Below are positions 42,244 through 51,259 of a DNA stretch of 64,000 nucleotides, in pieces; the stretch's first letter is position 1; every line of letters begins with the position of its first letter. This DNA is from Paenibacillus vietnamensis. Lineage in GTDB: Bacteria > Bacillota > Bacilli > Paenibacillales > Paenibacillaceae. The position numbers and the translations under genes were made by a program. The stretch spans positions 61,446-125,445 of the forward strand of contig NZ_JAHMHW010000015.1 in the NCBI RefSeq assembly GCF_020169515.1, read 5' to 3'. Under the pieces are notes generated by a model. It had not been told where the DNA came from. It saw only the letters and a program-made list of their open reading frames with translations, and searched no databases.

Positions 42244-44556
42244 TTGAACCGTTTTGTCATTCGTTTATATGCCTCGGCGCTCGATCGTTTTGCCCGGACA
42301 GGCAAGGTTCAGGCAGTGGAAAGGACGATCGCGATGATCGTCCGCCTTATCGAGAAACAGCCGCAGCAATGGGTGGAAGCTCTACAACGATTTTCCTCCG
42401 ATCCGCGCTGGATTTTGCGCTATTTGGCTGGGCGGGAGATTGAACGGCTGCTCGTTCATGATCCCGTGCTGGCAGCGGATACGGCATTGCGTCTTGCCGG
42501 CGATCCTTCCCTCTATGTCCGCGAAGGGATTGCCAAAGGGATCGTTCAATCGGCGGAGGCCCGCTTTGATCAAGTATGGCCGTTTTGGCAAAAGGCGTTT
42601 GACGATCCTTCCGATGAAGTGCGTCAAACGGCGGCGATGACGCTTATCGCCCTGCTCAAGCTGCCGGAATTGACCGGCAGGCTGCAGCTTGAAGCGGAGA
42701 AAATCCGCCGCGACCGTTCGGTGAAGGTGAAAGCCGTCTTTGACAACTACGTCGCTCCGCTGCTGGAGGAACGAAGCCCTGCAGACGCGCTGCGATGCGG
42801 CTATGCCACAACAGCCGATATTCCCGTACCGGAGAAGACGATTGACCGGGTTGTCGGCCAGGACGAAGCGGTATCCGTCATTCGCCTCGCCGCCTTGCAG
42901 AGAAGATCGGTGCTGCTCATTGGCGAGCCGGGAACGGGAAAAAGCATGCTCGGGCAAGCGATGGCTGAAATGCTGCATGGAACCCCTCCGACGGATGTTT
43001 TAGCTGAACCGGGGACAAGAGAGAGCAGCGTCCCGGCGATCCGGCTGCTGCCGGCAGGCGAAGGGGAGCGGGTGATCAGGGCGCATGAGCGCGCGCATCG
43101 TTCGAATGCCGCTTCCTTGCGCTGGATATTGGGATTTGCGGCTTTTACCGGTTTATTTGTAGCGGTGTTCTACTCCTTCACCCGGGACAACCCGGTCTAT
43201 ATGCTGATCGGCCTTTCGAGCCTGTTCGTGCTGTACTGGTTTGGAAAAACATTAAAAGTCTCTCGTTCGACTAAAACGCCTAAGTATCTGATTAACCGTA
43301 CAGGCAACGACAATCCCCCTTTTATTGATGCGACCGGCTTGCATGCCGGCGCGCTGCTTGGCGATATAAGACATGACCCTTATCAATCGGGCGGGATGGA
43401 GACTTCGCCTCATCATCTGGTTGAACCGGGGGCCATTCATTTAGCCGATCAAGGCGTGCTGTATATCGATGAGGTTTCGACACTGTCTATCGAATCCCAA
43501 CAAGCCCTGCTTACTGCGTTTCAGGATAAAAAGATGGCCATCACAGGGCGTACCCCCGGTTCCAGCGGAAGGATGATCCGCACCGAGCCCGTGCCGAGCG
43601 ATTTTATTATGGTGCTCGCCGGAAATATGCAGGATGTGGAGAGCATTCACCCCGCTTTGCGGTCAAGGATACGCGGTTACGGGTACGAGGTTTATTTGAA
43701 TGAGACGATGCCCGATACGGCTGAAAACCGGTTTAAGCTCGTTCAATTCGTAGCTCAGGAGGTTCAGCGGGACGGAAAAATCCCGCATTTTACCGCTGCA
43801 GCCGTCAATGAAGTGATCCGCAGGGCCGGTCAGAGGGCCGATCGGGCCGGACATTTGACCTCCCGATTTCGTGAGCTCGGCGGCTTGATCCGGGCCGCCG
43901 GAGATGCGGCCGTCCAGTCGGGCTCGGAGCTTGTTCATGCAGAGCATGTTTGGAAGGCGCTGCAAGCCGCGATGTCTCTGGAACAGCAAATAGGCTTGCG
44001 GAAATACGGAAGCCTGGAGCTTCTGCGGGCCGATTCCTGCTGCGGCAGGGTAAAGGCGTTTGACGGCGGACGGGACGCATTTGGAACGATGGTGCAATGC
44101 TGGACGGATTTCCAGCCCTCTGCAGCAGTTGAAATCAAATCATCGGACGGAGGGGCCGGCGGCAAATCGGAGCTTCTGCCGGTCGAAGCCGTTTTAAACC
44201 GCTATGCGCTTCCCGGTACCTACTTCATTGAAATCGAGGGGGCGGAGCCGGACGGCAGCTTTAATCATTATACTTTGGCAATTGCCCTGTCCGCTTTATC
44301 GGCGGCGCACGGAAGGACATGGCCTGAGCATACAGCAGTGTGCGGGACGATTAACGTGCTTGGGCTGGTGAAGGAAATCCGTCATTTCGATACTGCGGCA
44401 GCGGCGGCCCGGCATTTAGGCATACGGACGCTGATCGCGCCGGCAGGCAATCGCAGGACGGAGCTTCCTGACGGGCTTCGGTTCATATGGGTGCATTCCA
44501 TTGAAGAAGCCTGGCAAGCCGTGCAGTCACAGGCTGCGGCAGTAGAGCTATGTTAA
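42244..44556 (+). CDS. LonB-like membrane AAA+ ATPase with degenerate protease domain
   Basis: Large ATPase, about 770 aa. Residues 1-190 form an alpha-helical, HEAT-like region. The AAA+ domain has VVGQDEAV, then Walker A GEPGTGKSML (about 227-236). Two membrane helices (about 293-312 and 317-335) are inserted before Walker B GVLYIDEVSTL (about 408) and a sensor AGNMQD, as in archaeal-type LonB. The C-terminal Lon-like domain (about 660-765) keeps the fold pattern (LAIALSALSAAHG, CGTINVLGLVKEI, IRTLIAPAGN), but the Ser (G-x-S-A) and the Lys of GG-L-K-E-K are replaced. TTG at 42244 has AAGGTGG at 8 bp; GTG at 42232 is the alternative. It lies between cbtB-like and cbiH60. Confidence 0.8.
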   Translation: MNRFVIRLYASALDRFARTGKVQAVERTIAMIVRLIEKQPQQWVEALQRFSSDPRWILRYLAGREIERLLVHDPVLAADTALRLAGDPSLYVREGIAKGIVQSAEARFDQVWPFWQKAFDDPSDEVRQTAAMTLIALLKLPELTGRLQLEAEKIRRDRSVKVKAVFDNYVAPLLEERSPADALRCGYATTADIPVPEKTIDRVVGQDEAVSVIRLAALQRRSVLLIGEPGTGKSMLGQAMAEMLHGTPPTDVLAEPGTRESSVPAIRLLPAGEGERVIRAHERAHRSNAASLRWILGFAAFTGLFVAVFYSFTRDNPVYMLIGLSSLFVLYWFGKTLKVSRSTKTPKYLINRTGNDNPPFIDATGLHAGALLGDIRHDPYQSGGMETSPHHLVEPGAIHLADQGVLYIDEVSTLSIESQQALLTAFQDKKMAITGRTPGSSGRMIRTEPVPSDFIMVLAGNMQDVESIHPALRSRIRGYGYEVYLNETMPDTAENRFKLVQFVAQEVQRDGKIPHFTAAAVNEVIRRAGQRADRAGHLTSRFRELGGLIRAAGDAAVQSGSELVHAEHVWKALQAAMSLEQQIGLRKYGSLELLRADSCCGRVKAFDGGRDAFGTMVQCWTDFQPSAAVEIKSSDGGAGGKSELLPVEAVLNRYALPGTYFIEIEGAEPDGSFNHYTLAIALSALSAAHGRTWPEHTAVCGTINVLGLVKEIRHFDTAAAAARHLGIRTLIAPAGNRRTELPDGLRFIWVHSIEEAWQAVQSQAAAVELC

Positions 44557-44575
44557 TGACGGAATTGGAGGCGGC

Positions 44576-46318
44576 ATGATGGATGAGAAAAGAGGAAAGC
44601 TGCTTGTCATCGGATTTGGACCGGGAGCTTTTGAACATATAACGGAACGGGCACGGAATGCCATTCAGGAAAGTGAAGTCGTCATCGGCTACAACACTTA
44701 CGTGGATCTGATCCGTGAGCTGCTGACCGGCCAGGAAATTGTAAGAACGGGGATGACGGAGGAGGTAAGCCGCGCCCAGGAGGCTGTCCGGCAGGCGGAA
44801 ATGGGCAAAAAGGTAGCCGTCATCTCCAGCGGCGATGCCGGGGTCTATGGCATGGCCGGACTCGTATACGAGGTATTGATCGGCAAAGGCTGGAAGTCGG
44901 CTGACGGAGTTGAAATCGAGATCATTCCCGGCATATCCGCCATCAACTCCTGCGCTTCCTTGCTTGGAGCTCCGGTTATGCACGACGCTTGCACGATCAG
45001 CTTGAGCGATCATTTGACTCCCTGGACGGTTATCGCCAAACGGGTGGAAGCGGCGGCTTCCGCGGATTTCGTCATCGCTTTGTATAATCCGAGAAGCGGC
45101 AGACGCACGCGGCAAATCGTGGAAAGCCAGCGCATTTTGTTGAAATACCGTTCGCCGGATACGCCTGTAGGGCTTGTCAAAAGCGCCTACCGGGACCGGC
45201 AGCAAGTGGAAATTACGACGCTGGAACGGATGCTGGAGCACGATATCGGCATGCTGACAACGGTCATCATCGGCAATTCGACCACCTTTTTGTATGACGG
45301 CCAAATGATTACCCCAAGAGGATATCAGCGGAAATATACGCTGGATTCGGCGGAGCAGCGTCTAAGGCCGCATCAGCGGCTGCAAACGGAAGCCGAGCCT
45401 TGGTCGCTTAATGCGATGGGAGACGGCTGGGAAAGCGAAGACGAAGAAGCTGATTTCGAAGAGGAAGCGGCGGCCGCGGAGGCTCCGGCAGACAGTCCGG
45501 ACGCTACGCTTCCGGAGGATTCCGCTCAGCCTGTCGCCCCAAGCAAGCCGGTTCATCCGGCTGAGCTTGCGCTGGAGGCGCTGGGAATGCTCGAGGCTAA
45601 AGGCGTCATATCAGGGGGCTATTTAGCCTCAGGCGCGGCTCCTCCTTCCGATACGCTTCGAAAAAAGGAGACGCTGATTTTTGAAATCGGCGTCGCTCCT
45701 GGCATCGCGAGTAAGAAGTTTACCGCGCGCCAGATGACGCTTTTGGCTCAAATCGCCGGAGAAGAAGGCGAGCTGGAGTATACGCCGCATCACCAGATTA
45801 TTTTACGCGTACCGACGGAGGATCCCGAAGAAATAGTCACAAGGCTTAAGGGGGAAAAGCTGCTGGTTTTCCCGATCGGCGACATTGCTCAAGTCAAAGC
45901 CTGCGATTTCTGTAACCTGGAGAAGGACGAATCGATTCCCGTTGCGGAGGAGCTGCACCATGCGATCGGCGGATTGAAGGCGCCCAAAGAGCTGAAGGTC
46001 GGCTTTAACGGCTGCGGGATGGCTTGTTACGGAGCCGCCCTTGAGGATATCGGCATCGTGTTTCGCAGAGGAGCATACGATTTGTTCCTTGGCGGAAAAA
46101 CGATCGGCCGCAATGCCCATCCCGCCCAATTGGTCGCGGAAGGCATACCGGGCGACCGGATTGTGAGTACGGTGGAGAGCATTTTTCGGGAGTATGCTGA
46201 AAAGGGCCATCCGAACGAGCGGTTCCATAAGTTCTTTAAGCGCAAGGGAGAGGTTCTTGGCTATAAGTACCGTGAGCAAGCTCAGCTCGTTGAGGTTGAT
46301 CCCTTATGCGGCGATTAA
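44576..46318 (+). CDS. cbiH60: CbiH60: precorrin-3B C17-methyltransferase fused to an Fe-S domain
   Basis: Ring-contracting methyltransferase of anaerobic corrin synthesis, 580 aa. Residues 1-260 are a CbiH-type SAM methylase (GFGPGAFEHIT, SSGDAGVYGMAG, YNPRSGRR, STTFLYDGQMITPRGY). An acidic linker (about 285-325) leads to a nitrite/sulfite-reductase-like domain (about 360-575) with Cys443-x2-Cys446 and Cys480-x3-Cys484, able to hold a 4Fe-4S cluster. This is the arrangement known as CbiH60 in Bacillus megaterium. ATG at 44576 is 4 bp from GGAGG; the next ATG (44579) is better spaced and may be the true start. Confidence 0.95.
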   Translation: MMDEKRGKLLVIGFGPGAFEHITERARNAIQESEVVIGYNTYVDLIRELLTGQEIVRTGMTEEVSRAQEAVRQAEMGKKVAVISSGDAGVYGMAGLVYEVLIGKGWKSADGVEIEIIPGISAINSCASLLGAPVMHDACTISLSDHLTPWTVIAKRVEAAASADFVIALYNPRSGRRTRQIVESQRILLKYRSPDTPVGLVKSAYRDRQQVEITTLERMLEHDIGMLTTVIIGNSTTFLYDGQMITPRGYQRKYTLDSAEQRLRPHQRLQTEAEPWSLNAMGDGWESEDEEADFEEEAAAAEAPADSPDATLPEDSAQPVAPSKPVHPAELALEALGMLEAKGVISGGYLASGAAPPSDTLRKKETLIFEIGVAPGIASKKFTARQMTLLAQIAGEEGELEYTPHHQIILRVPTEDPEEIVTRLKGEKLLVFPIGDIAQVKACDFCNLEKDESIPVAEELHHAIGGLKAPKELKVGFNGCGMACYGAALEDIGIVFRRGAYDLFLGGKTIGRNAHPAQLVAEGIPGDRIVSTVESIFREYAEKGHPNERFHKFFKRKGEVLGYKYREQAQLVEVDPLCGD

Positions 46319-46352
46319 GGACGGCAATTTCTAAATTTCAGGAGGTCAAACA

Positions 46353-47420
46353 ATGGAAGCCATTTTATTAGTCGGGCACGGCAGCCGGGATCCGGAAGGA
46401 AACGCGGAGCTGCTCCGGTTTGCGGATACAGTGCGGCAGCAGGCTCCGCAGTACGCGATCGAAGCTTGCTTTTTGGAGTTTGAGGCGCCGGGCATTGCAG
46501 CAGGCATTGACCGCTGTGTGGAGCTCGGAGCCCATCGCATCGTCGTAGTTCCGATTACTTTGTTTGCGGCAGGCCATGCGAAGCTTCATATTCCGGCCGA
46601 AATCTGCAGCGGAAAGCAGCGGTACCCGCACATTGAGTTTACATACGGCAGTCCGATCGGCATTCATCATAAGGTCATTGACATTTTGCAGTCCCGCCTG
46701 GCTGAAGCAGGCTTTGCGGCTGAGAGCACAGCCGAGCAAGCTTCATCATCCCAAGACAGGGCCTGCGGCAAAGAGGCAATTATGCGGACAGGGAAAACTG
46801 CCGTCCTTGTACTCGGAAGAGGCAGCAGCGATGCCGAAGCCAACGGCGATTTGTTTAAAATGACCCGGCTGCTGTGGGAGCAGGTTCCGGTGAAATGGGT
46901 GGAGAGCAGCTTCATCGGCGTTACCGCGCCTTCTTTCCCGGAGGGCCTGGAGCGCTGTTTACGACTGGGCGCCAGCAACATTTACGTTCTTCCTTACTTT
47001 TTGTTTACAGGTGTATTAATCAAACGGATCGAGCAGATGACAGCCGATTTTGCCGCTTCGCATCCGGAAGCGGACATAAAGCTGGCCGGATATTTCGGAT
47101 TTCATCCGCTGCTGGTGGAGGTTCTGCTGGACCGGGTGAAGGAGGCTGCCTGCGGAGAGCCGTTTACAAGCTGCGAGATGTGCAAGCACAGCAGGGATGC
47201 TGCGGGCCATCACGATCACGGTCACGACCATACTCATGATCACAGTCACGATCATCATCACCATCACCATCACCATCACCATCACCATCATGATCACGGC
47301 CACGACCATCATCACGACCATCACGATCACGGTCACGATCATCACCATCATGATCACCATCATGATCACCATCATGACCATGATCACCATCCTGCGAAGC
47401 TGTCGGAAGTAAAAGGTTAA
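46353..47420 (+). CDS. cbiX: Sirohydrochlorin cobaltochelatase CbiX (long form) with poly-His tail
   Basis: Inserts cobalt into sirohydrochlorin, 355 aa. Two ferrochelatase-fold halves start LLVGHGSRDPEGNAELL (His9 is a metal ligand) and VLVLGRGSSDAEANGDLF. Near residue 275 a Cys-x2-Cys (SCEMC) resembles the Fe-S motif of the B. megaterium enzyme. From about residue 285 to 346 there is a His/Asp-rich tail with a run of about 13 His, which should bind cobalt or nickel strongly. CAGGAGG precedes the ATG. It lies between cbiH60 and cbiJ. Confidence 0.96.
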   Translation: MEAILLVGHGSRDPEGNAELLRFADTVRQQAPQYAIEACFLEFEAPGIAAGIDRCVELGAHRIVVVPITLFAAGHAKLHIPAEICSGKQRYPHIEFTYGSPIGIHHKVIDILQSRLAEAGFAAESTAEQASSSQDRACGKEAIMRTGKTAVLVLGRGSSDAEANGDLFKMTRLLWEQVPVKWVESSFIGVTAPSFPEGLERCLRLGASNIYVLPYFLFTGVLIKRIEQMTADFAASHPEADIKLAGYFGFHPLLVEVLLDRVKEAACGEPFTSCEMCKHSRDAAGHHDHGHDHTHDHSHDHHHHHHHHHHHHHDHGHDHHHDHHDHGHDHHHHDHHHDHHHDHDHHPAKLSEVKG

Positions 47421-47435
47421 TCGGGAGGCGGCCAT

Positions 47436-48206
47436 ATGATTTTTATGTTATGCGGGACAAGCGATGCCAGGGAGCTTGCTGTAAGAATCAGAGACAACGG
47501 TTATTCGGTCAGAACCTCCGTCGTTACCGAGTCTGCGGCCAAAAGCCTGGAGGAAGCGGGACTGCCGGTCCGTATGGGACGGCTTACGGCAGAAGAGATG
47601 GCCGGCCTGATCCGGCAAGAAGGCTTTGAGGCGATTGTCGACGCGAGCCATCCTTTTGCCGAAGAGGCTCACCGGAACGCCATCGAAGCCTCTCAAAGGG
47701 CAGGGGTGCCCTACATTCGTTTTGAGCGTGCATCGCTCGTTTATGGAGGCCACCCGAAGCTTACCGTCGTCTCCTCTTATGAGGAGGCGGCACTCGAGGC
47801 CAAGCGGCGCCAGGGCTCGGTCATGCTGACGACCGGCAGCAAAACGCTGCATATTTTTGCGAAACATTTGGTCGGAGATCCGCACATACGGCTTGTTGCC
47901 CGCATGCTTCCAAGACGCGATAACATGGAAAAATGCGAAGAGCTCGGCGTCGAGCAAAAAAATATTATAGCGATGCAGGGCCCTTTTTCACGGGAAATGA
48001 ATGAGGCGCTCTACCGTCAGTACGGAACAACGGTGATGGTCACCAAAGAGAGCGGTAAAACCGGTTCGGTAGACGAAAAAGTAGAGACGGCTCTGCAGAT
48101 GGGAATTGAAGTCGTATTAATTTCAAGGCCCGAAATTGAATTTGGAACGGTATTTACCGATTTTGACGGCGTGATTGGCCAGCTAAAGGCAGCTATTAAC
48201 GAATAG
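47436..48206 (+). CDS. cbiJ: Precorrin-6A/cobalt-precorrin-6A reductase CbiJ
   Basis: NAD(P)H-dependent reductase of the corrin macrocycle, 256 aa, the normal length. It starts with MIFMLCGTSDARELAVRI, the N-terminal nucleotide-binding motif of CobK/CbiJ, and has IVDASHPFAEEAHRNAIEA and GSVMLTTGSKTL (a typical TTG-x-K motif), then IAMQGPFSREMNEALYRQ. A GGGAGG site lies before the ATG, 15 bp after cbiX. Confidence 0.95.
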   Translation: MIFMLCGTSDARELAVRIRDNGYSVRTSVVTESAAKSLEEAGLPVRMGRLTAEEMAGLIRQEGFEAIVDASHPFAEEAHRNAIEASQRAGVPYIRFERASLVYGGHPKLTVVSSYEEAALEAKRRQGSVMLTTGSKTLHIFAKHLVGDPHIRLVARMLPRRDNMEKCEELGVEQKNIIAMQGPFSREMNEALYRQYGTTVMVTKESGKTGSVDEKVETALQMGIEVVLISRPEIEFGTVFTDFDGVIGQLKAAINE

Positions 48207-48232
48207 GCGCCGCATCCAGGGAGGGAATCGAT

Positions 48233-48883
48233 ATGGATTTTAAAACGGAATTTAAGCCGCTTACGGTACAGCCCCAGGAAATCGAGGGCAAAAGCTTCGA
48301 AATGATTACGGAAGAGCTCGGGGAGCATCCGTTTACGGCTGACCAATATCCGGTCGTGCAGCGGGTCATCCATGCTTCGGCGGATTTTGAGCTTGGCCGC
48401 AGCCTTGTGTTTCATCCGAGAGCGATTGAGGCGGGCATCGAAGCGATCCGCAGCGGCAAAAAAATCGTCGCCGACGTTCAGATGGTCCAAGTCGGGATAA
48501 GCAAAGACCGCATCCAGCGGTTCGGCGGGGATGTGAGCGTCTATATTTCGGATCCCGACGTGATCGAGGAAGCGAAAAGGCTGAACACGACCCGTGCGAT
48601 CATTTCCATCCGCAAAGCGATCAAGGAAGCCGAAGGAGGCATTTATGCGATCGGGAACGCTCCTACGGCTTTGCTGGAATTAATTCGTCTCGTGAAGGAA
48701 GGAGCGACGAAGCCGGGCCTTGTCATCGGCATGCCGGTCGGCTTCGTATCCGCAGCGGAATCCAAGGATGAGCTCCGGAAGCTCGACGTCCCGTTCATTA
48801 CGAATATCGGCCGCAAAGGCGGAAGCACGGTCGTCGTCGCAGCCGTAAACGCCTTGTCGATTATGGCTCAAAACCAAAACTGA
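48233..48883 (+). CDS. cbiC: Precorrin-8X/cobalt-precorrin-8 methylmutase CbiC
   Basis: Moves the C11 methyl group to C12 to give (cobalt-)hydrogenobyrinate, 216 aa. The catalytic His47 is in RVIHASADFELG, and GIGNAPTALLELIRL-like sequence (IGNAPTALLELIRL), VIGMPVGFVSAAESK and RKGGSTVVVAAVNAL are family signatures. GGGAGGG precedes the start. It lies between cbiJ and cbiD. Confidence 0.96.
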   Translation: MDFKTEFKPLTVQPQEIEGKSFEMITEELGEHPFTADQYPVVQRVIHASADFELGRSLVFHPRAIEAGIEAIRSGKKIVADVQMVQVGISKDRIQRFGGDVSVYISDPDVIEEAKRLNTTRAIISIRKAIKEAEGGIYAIGNAPTALLELIRLVKEGATKPGLVIGMPVGFVSAAESKDELRKLDVPFITNIGRKGGSTVVVAAVNALSIMAQNQN

Positions 48884-48903
48884 ACTGATTGGAAGGTGAT
48901 CGC

Positions 48904-50013
48904 ATGAGTGATTTGAAAACTCCGGATAAAGATCCCAAAGAGATGCGACATGGCTATACGACCGGCGCTTGCGCAGCCGCCGCGGCCAAAGGCGCTGTCA
49001 CCATGCTGATCACCGGGCAATCCGTCTATCGATCGGAGATTTGGCTTCCTGCGGGTTTTTTCCATGTTTTTGATTTGATAGAAAGCGAGTTTACGGCGGA
49101 TATGGCGGTGTGCGCAACCATTAAGGATGCCGGCGACGATCCGGATGCGACGCATAAGGCGAAAATCGTAGCAACCGTAACGTGGACTCAAGGCACAGGC
49201 ATCGAGCTTGACGGTGGCACAGGGGTCGGGCGTGTAACGAAGCCCGGGCTTCCGGTGCCTGTCGGAGAAGCGGCGATCAACCCCGTTCCCCGGAAAATGA
49301 TCCTCCATGAGGTTGAACAGGTGCTGAACGAATATGGCGTGGACAGGGGCCTTCGAGTTGTTATCGCGGTGCCGGACGGCGAGGAAATGGCGAAAAAGAC
49401 GTTAAATGCAAGGCTTGGCATTATCGGAGGCATTTCGATTTTGGGCACGCGCGGAATCGTGGTGCCTTTTTCGACTTCCGCGTATAAAGCCAGTGTCGTG
49501 CAGGCCATTCAGGTGGCCAAGGCGGCGGAGTGCCGTCACCTTGTGCTCACGACCGGAGGCAGCAGCGAAAAATATGCGATGAAATTAAATCCGGAGCTGA
49601 AAGAGGAGTCTTTTATCCAAATGGGAGACTTCGTCGGCTTCTCGTTAAAGCATGCCAAGCGGCTCGGCATGAGCAAAATCAGTTTGGTCGGAATGATGGG
49701 CAAATTCTCCAAGGTTGCGCAAGGCGTCATGATGGTGCATTCCAAAAGCGCGGCCGTCGATTTCGGTTTCCTGGCCGGAGTGGCTAAAGAAGCGGGCGCG
49801 CCGGAACAGCTGCAGACGGCCATTTTGGAAGCCAATACGGGATCTCATGTATCGGATCTTGTTATTGAAGCCGGAATTCGGGCGTTTTTCGATAAGCTGT
49901 GCGAATATGCATGCCGGCATTCCCTGGAGCATATCGGCGGAGGCTTGGCGATCGAGACCGTGCTGGTCACCATGAAAGGCGACGTACTCGGAAGGGCGGA
50001 AATCAATGGATAA
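48904..50013 (+). CDS. cbiD: Cobalt-precorrin-5B C1-methyltransferase CbiD
   Basis: Methylates C1 of cobalt-precorrin-5B, a step that defines the anaerobic (early cobalt) pathway, 369 aa. The signature MRHGYTTGACAAAAAKGA lies near residue 15, followed by NPVPRKMI, GILGTRGIV-like and LTTGGSSEKYA segments. ATG at 48904 has GGAAGG at 7 bp. It overlaps cbiET by 8 bp. Confidence 0.96.
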   Translation: MSDLKTPDKDPKEMRHGYTTGACAAAAAKGAVTMLITGQSVYRSEIWLPAGFFHVFDLIESEFTADMAVCATIKDAGDDPDATHKAKIVATVTWTQGTGIELDGGTGVGRVTKPGLPVPVGEAAINPVPRKMILHEVEQVLNEYGVDRGLRVVIAVPDGEEMAKKTLNARLGIIGGISILGTRGIVVPFSTSAYKASVVQAIQVAKAAECRHLVLTTGGSSEKYAMKLNPELKEESFIQMGDFVGFSLKHAKRLGMSKISLVGMMGKFSKVAQGVMMVHSKSAAVDFGFLAGVAKEAGAPEQLQTAILEANTGSHVSDLVIEAGIRAFFDKLCEYACRHSLEHIGGGLAIETVLVTMKGDVLGRAEING

Positions 50014-51259
50014 TCGAATCAAAATTATCGGGATCGGCGACAATGGCACGCGGGATTTATCCCCCCTGTATCTTCAATGGATACAAGAGTCGGACATGCT
50101 GGTCGGCGGCGAAAGGCATCTTTCTTTTTTTACGGAATACAGCGGACAACGAAAAGTATTAAAAGGCGGTCTGGCCGCGGTTATCGAGCAGCTGGACGAG
50201 CTTCGCCATCACCGGAAAATCGTCGTATTAGCGTCAGGCGATCCTTTGTTTTACGGCATTGCCAGCTACATAGCCAAAAAATTAGGCTCGCACGCGGTAG
50301 TCATTCATCCGCATTTGAGCTCGCTGCAGCTGGCCTTTGCAAGAATGGGCGACAGCTGGCAGGATGCGGCTTTTGAAAGCGTTCATGGCCGGCCGGTGAA
50401 GGGGCTTGCGCAAAGGATCGACGGCAAGGCGAAGATTGCGATTCTTACGGACGAGGAGAACAGCCCTGCGGCGATCGCCCGTTATTTACTGGAGTTTGAA
50501 ATGAATGAGTATGAAGGGTTTGTGGCGGAAAATCTCGGCGGCGAACAAGAACGATACGGCTTCTGGACTTTGGAGGAAATGGCTCAAGCCGAATTTTCGC
50601 CGTTAAATGTCGTTATTCTGAGGCGCAAGCCGGATGCCCCCGAACCGCTTCGCGGGTTTGGGATCGAGGACGATCAATTCCATCAGCGAAAGCCCGAAAA
50701 AGGTTTAATTACCAAAAAAGAAGTCCGGGTGCTCAGCCTGTCCGAGCTTAAATTGAAAAACGACAGCGTGGTGTGGGATATCGGCGCCGGGTCGGGCTCG
50801 GTCGCGGTCGAATGCGCGCGGCTGGCGCCTTACGGCCAAGTGTTTGCCCTTGAGAAAAACGAGGGGGACATGGCGAATATCGAATTGAACCGTAAAAAGT
50901 TCCGCACCGATTTTACGGCGATCCATGCAAAGGCTCCCGAAGGCCTCGATGCATTGCCCGATCCGGATGCCGTGTTTATCGGCGGCAGCGGCGGGGAATT
51001 GCGCGAGCTTATCCGTCTATGCTGTACCCGGCTCAAAGAAGAGGGCCGAATCGTCATTAATGCGGCGACCATCGAAACGTTGACGGCGAGCCAGCAGGCG
51101 CTGGCAGAGGAAGGCTTCGCCGTCCGCATTTTGCTTGTGCAGATCGCCAGAAGCAAGCCGATTCTCGATATGACCCGGTTCGAGGGACTGAATCCGATTT
51201 ATGTGATCGTCGGTTATCGCGGTTCCGAACCCATTACCGGAAAGGAGCGGAATGAATAA
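50006..51259 (+). CDS. cbiET: CbiET: precorrin-6B C5,C15-methyltransferase (decarboxylating), fused
   Basis: Bifunctional enzyme, 417 aa, that methylates C5 and C15 and decarboxylates the C12 acetate. The CbiE half (1 to about 215; IIGIGDNGTRDLSP, VLASGDPLFYGIA) is joined to the CbiT half (from about 230), with SAM motif WDIGAGSGSVAVECARLAP and VFIGGSGGELREL. In many anaerobic-pathway organisms these are separate genes; the fusion is as in B. megaterium. It overlaps cbiD by 8 bp and cbiL by 1 bp. Confidence 0.95.
   Translation: MDNRIKIIGIGDNGTRDLSPLYLQWIQESDMLVGGERHLSFFTEYSGQRKVLKGGLAAVIEQLDELRHHRKIVVLASGDPLFYGIASYIAKKLGSHAVVIHPHLSSLQLAFARMGDSWQDAAFESVHGRPVKGLAQRIDGKAKIAILTDEENSPAAIARYLLEFEMNEYEGFVAENLGGEQERYGFWTLEEMAQAEFSPLNVVILRRKPDAPEPLRGFGIEDDQFHQRKPEKGLITKKEVRVLSLSELKLKNDSVVWDIGAGSGSVAVECARLAPYGQVFALEKNEGDMANIELNRKKFRTDFTAIHAKAPEGLDALPDPDAVFIGGSGGELRELIRLCCTRLKEEGRIVINAATIETLTASQQALAEEGFAVRILLVQIARSKPILDMTRFEGLNPIYVIVGYRGSEPITGKERNE

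Noticed and set aside
42244..44556. Annotation as an active Lon protease
   Set aside because: The residues at the Ser and Lys catalytic positions appear replaced, so only the ATPase call is kept.
47016..47435. Met/Val-rich repetitive frame on the minus strand
   Set aside because: It is the reverse of the His-tail codons of cbiX.
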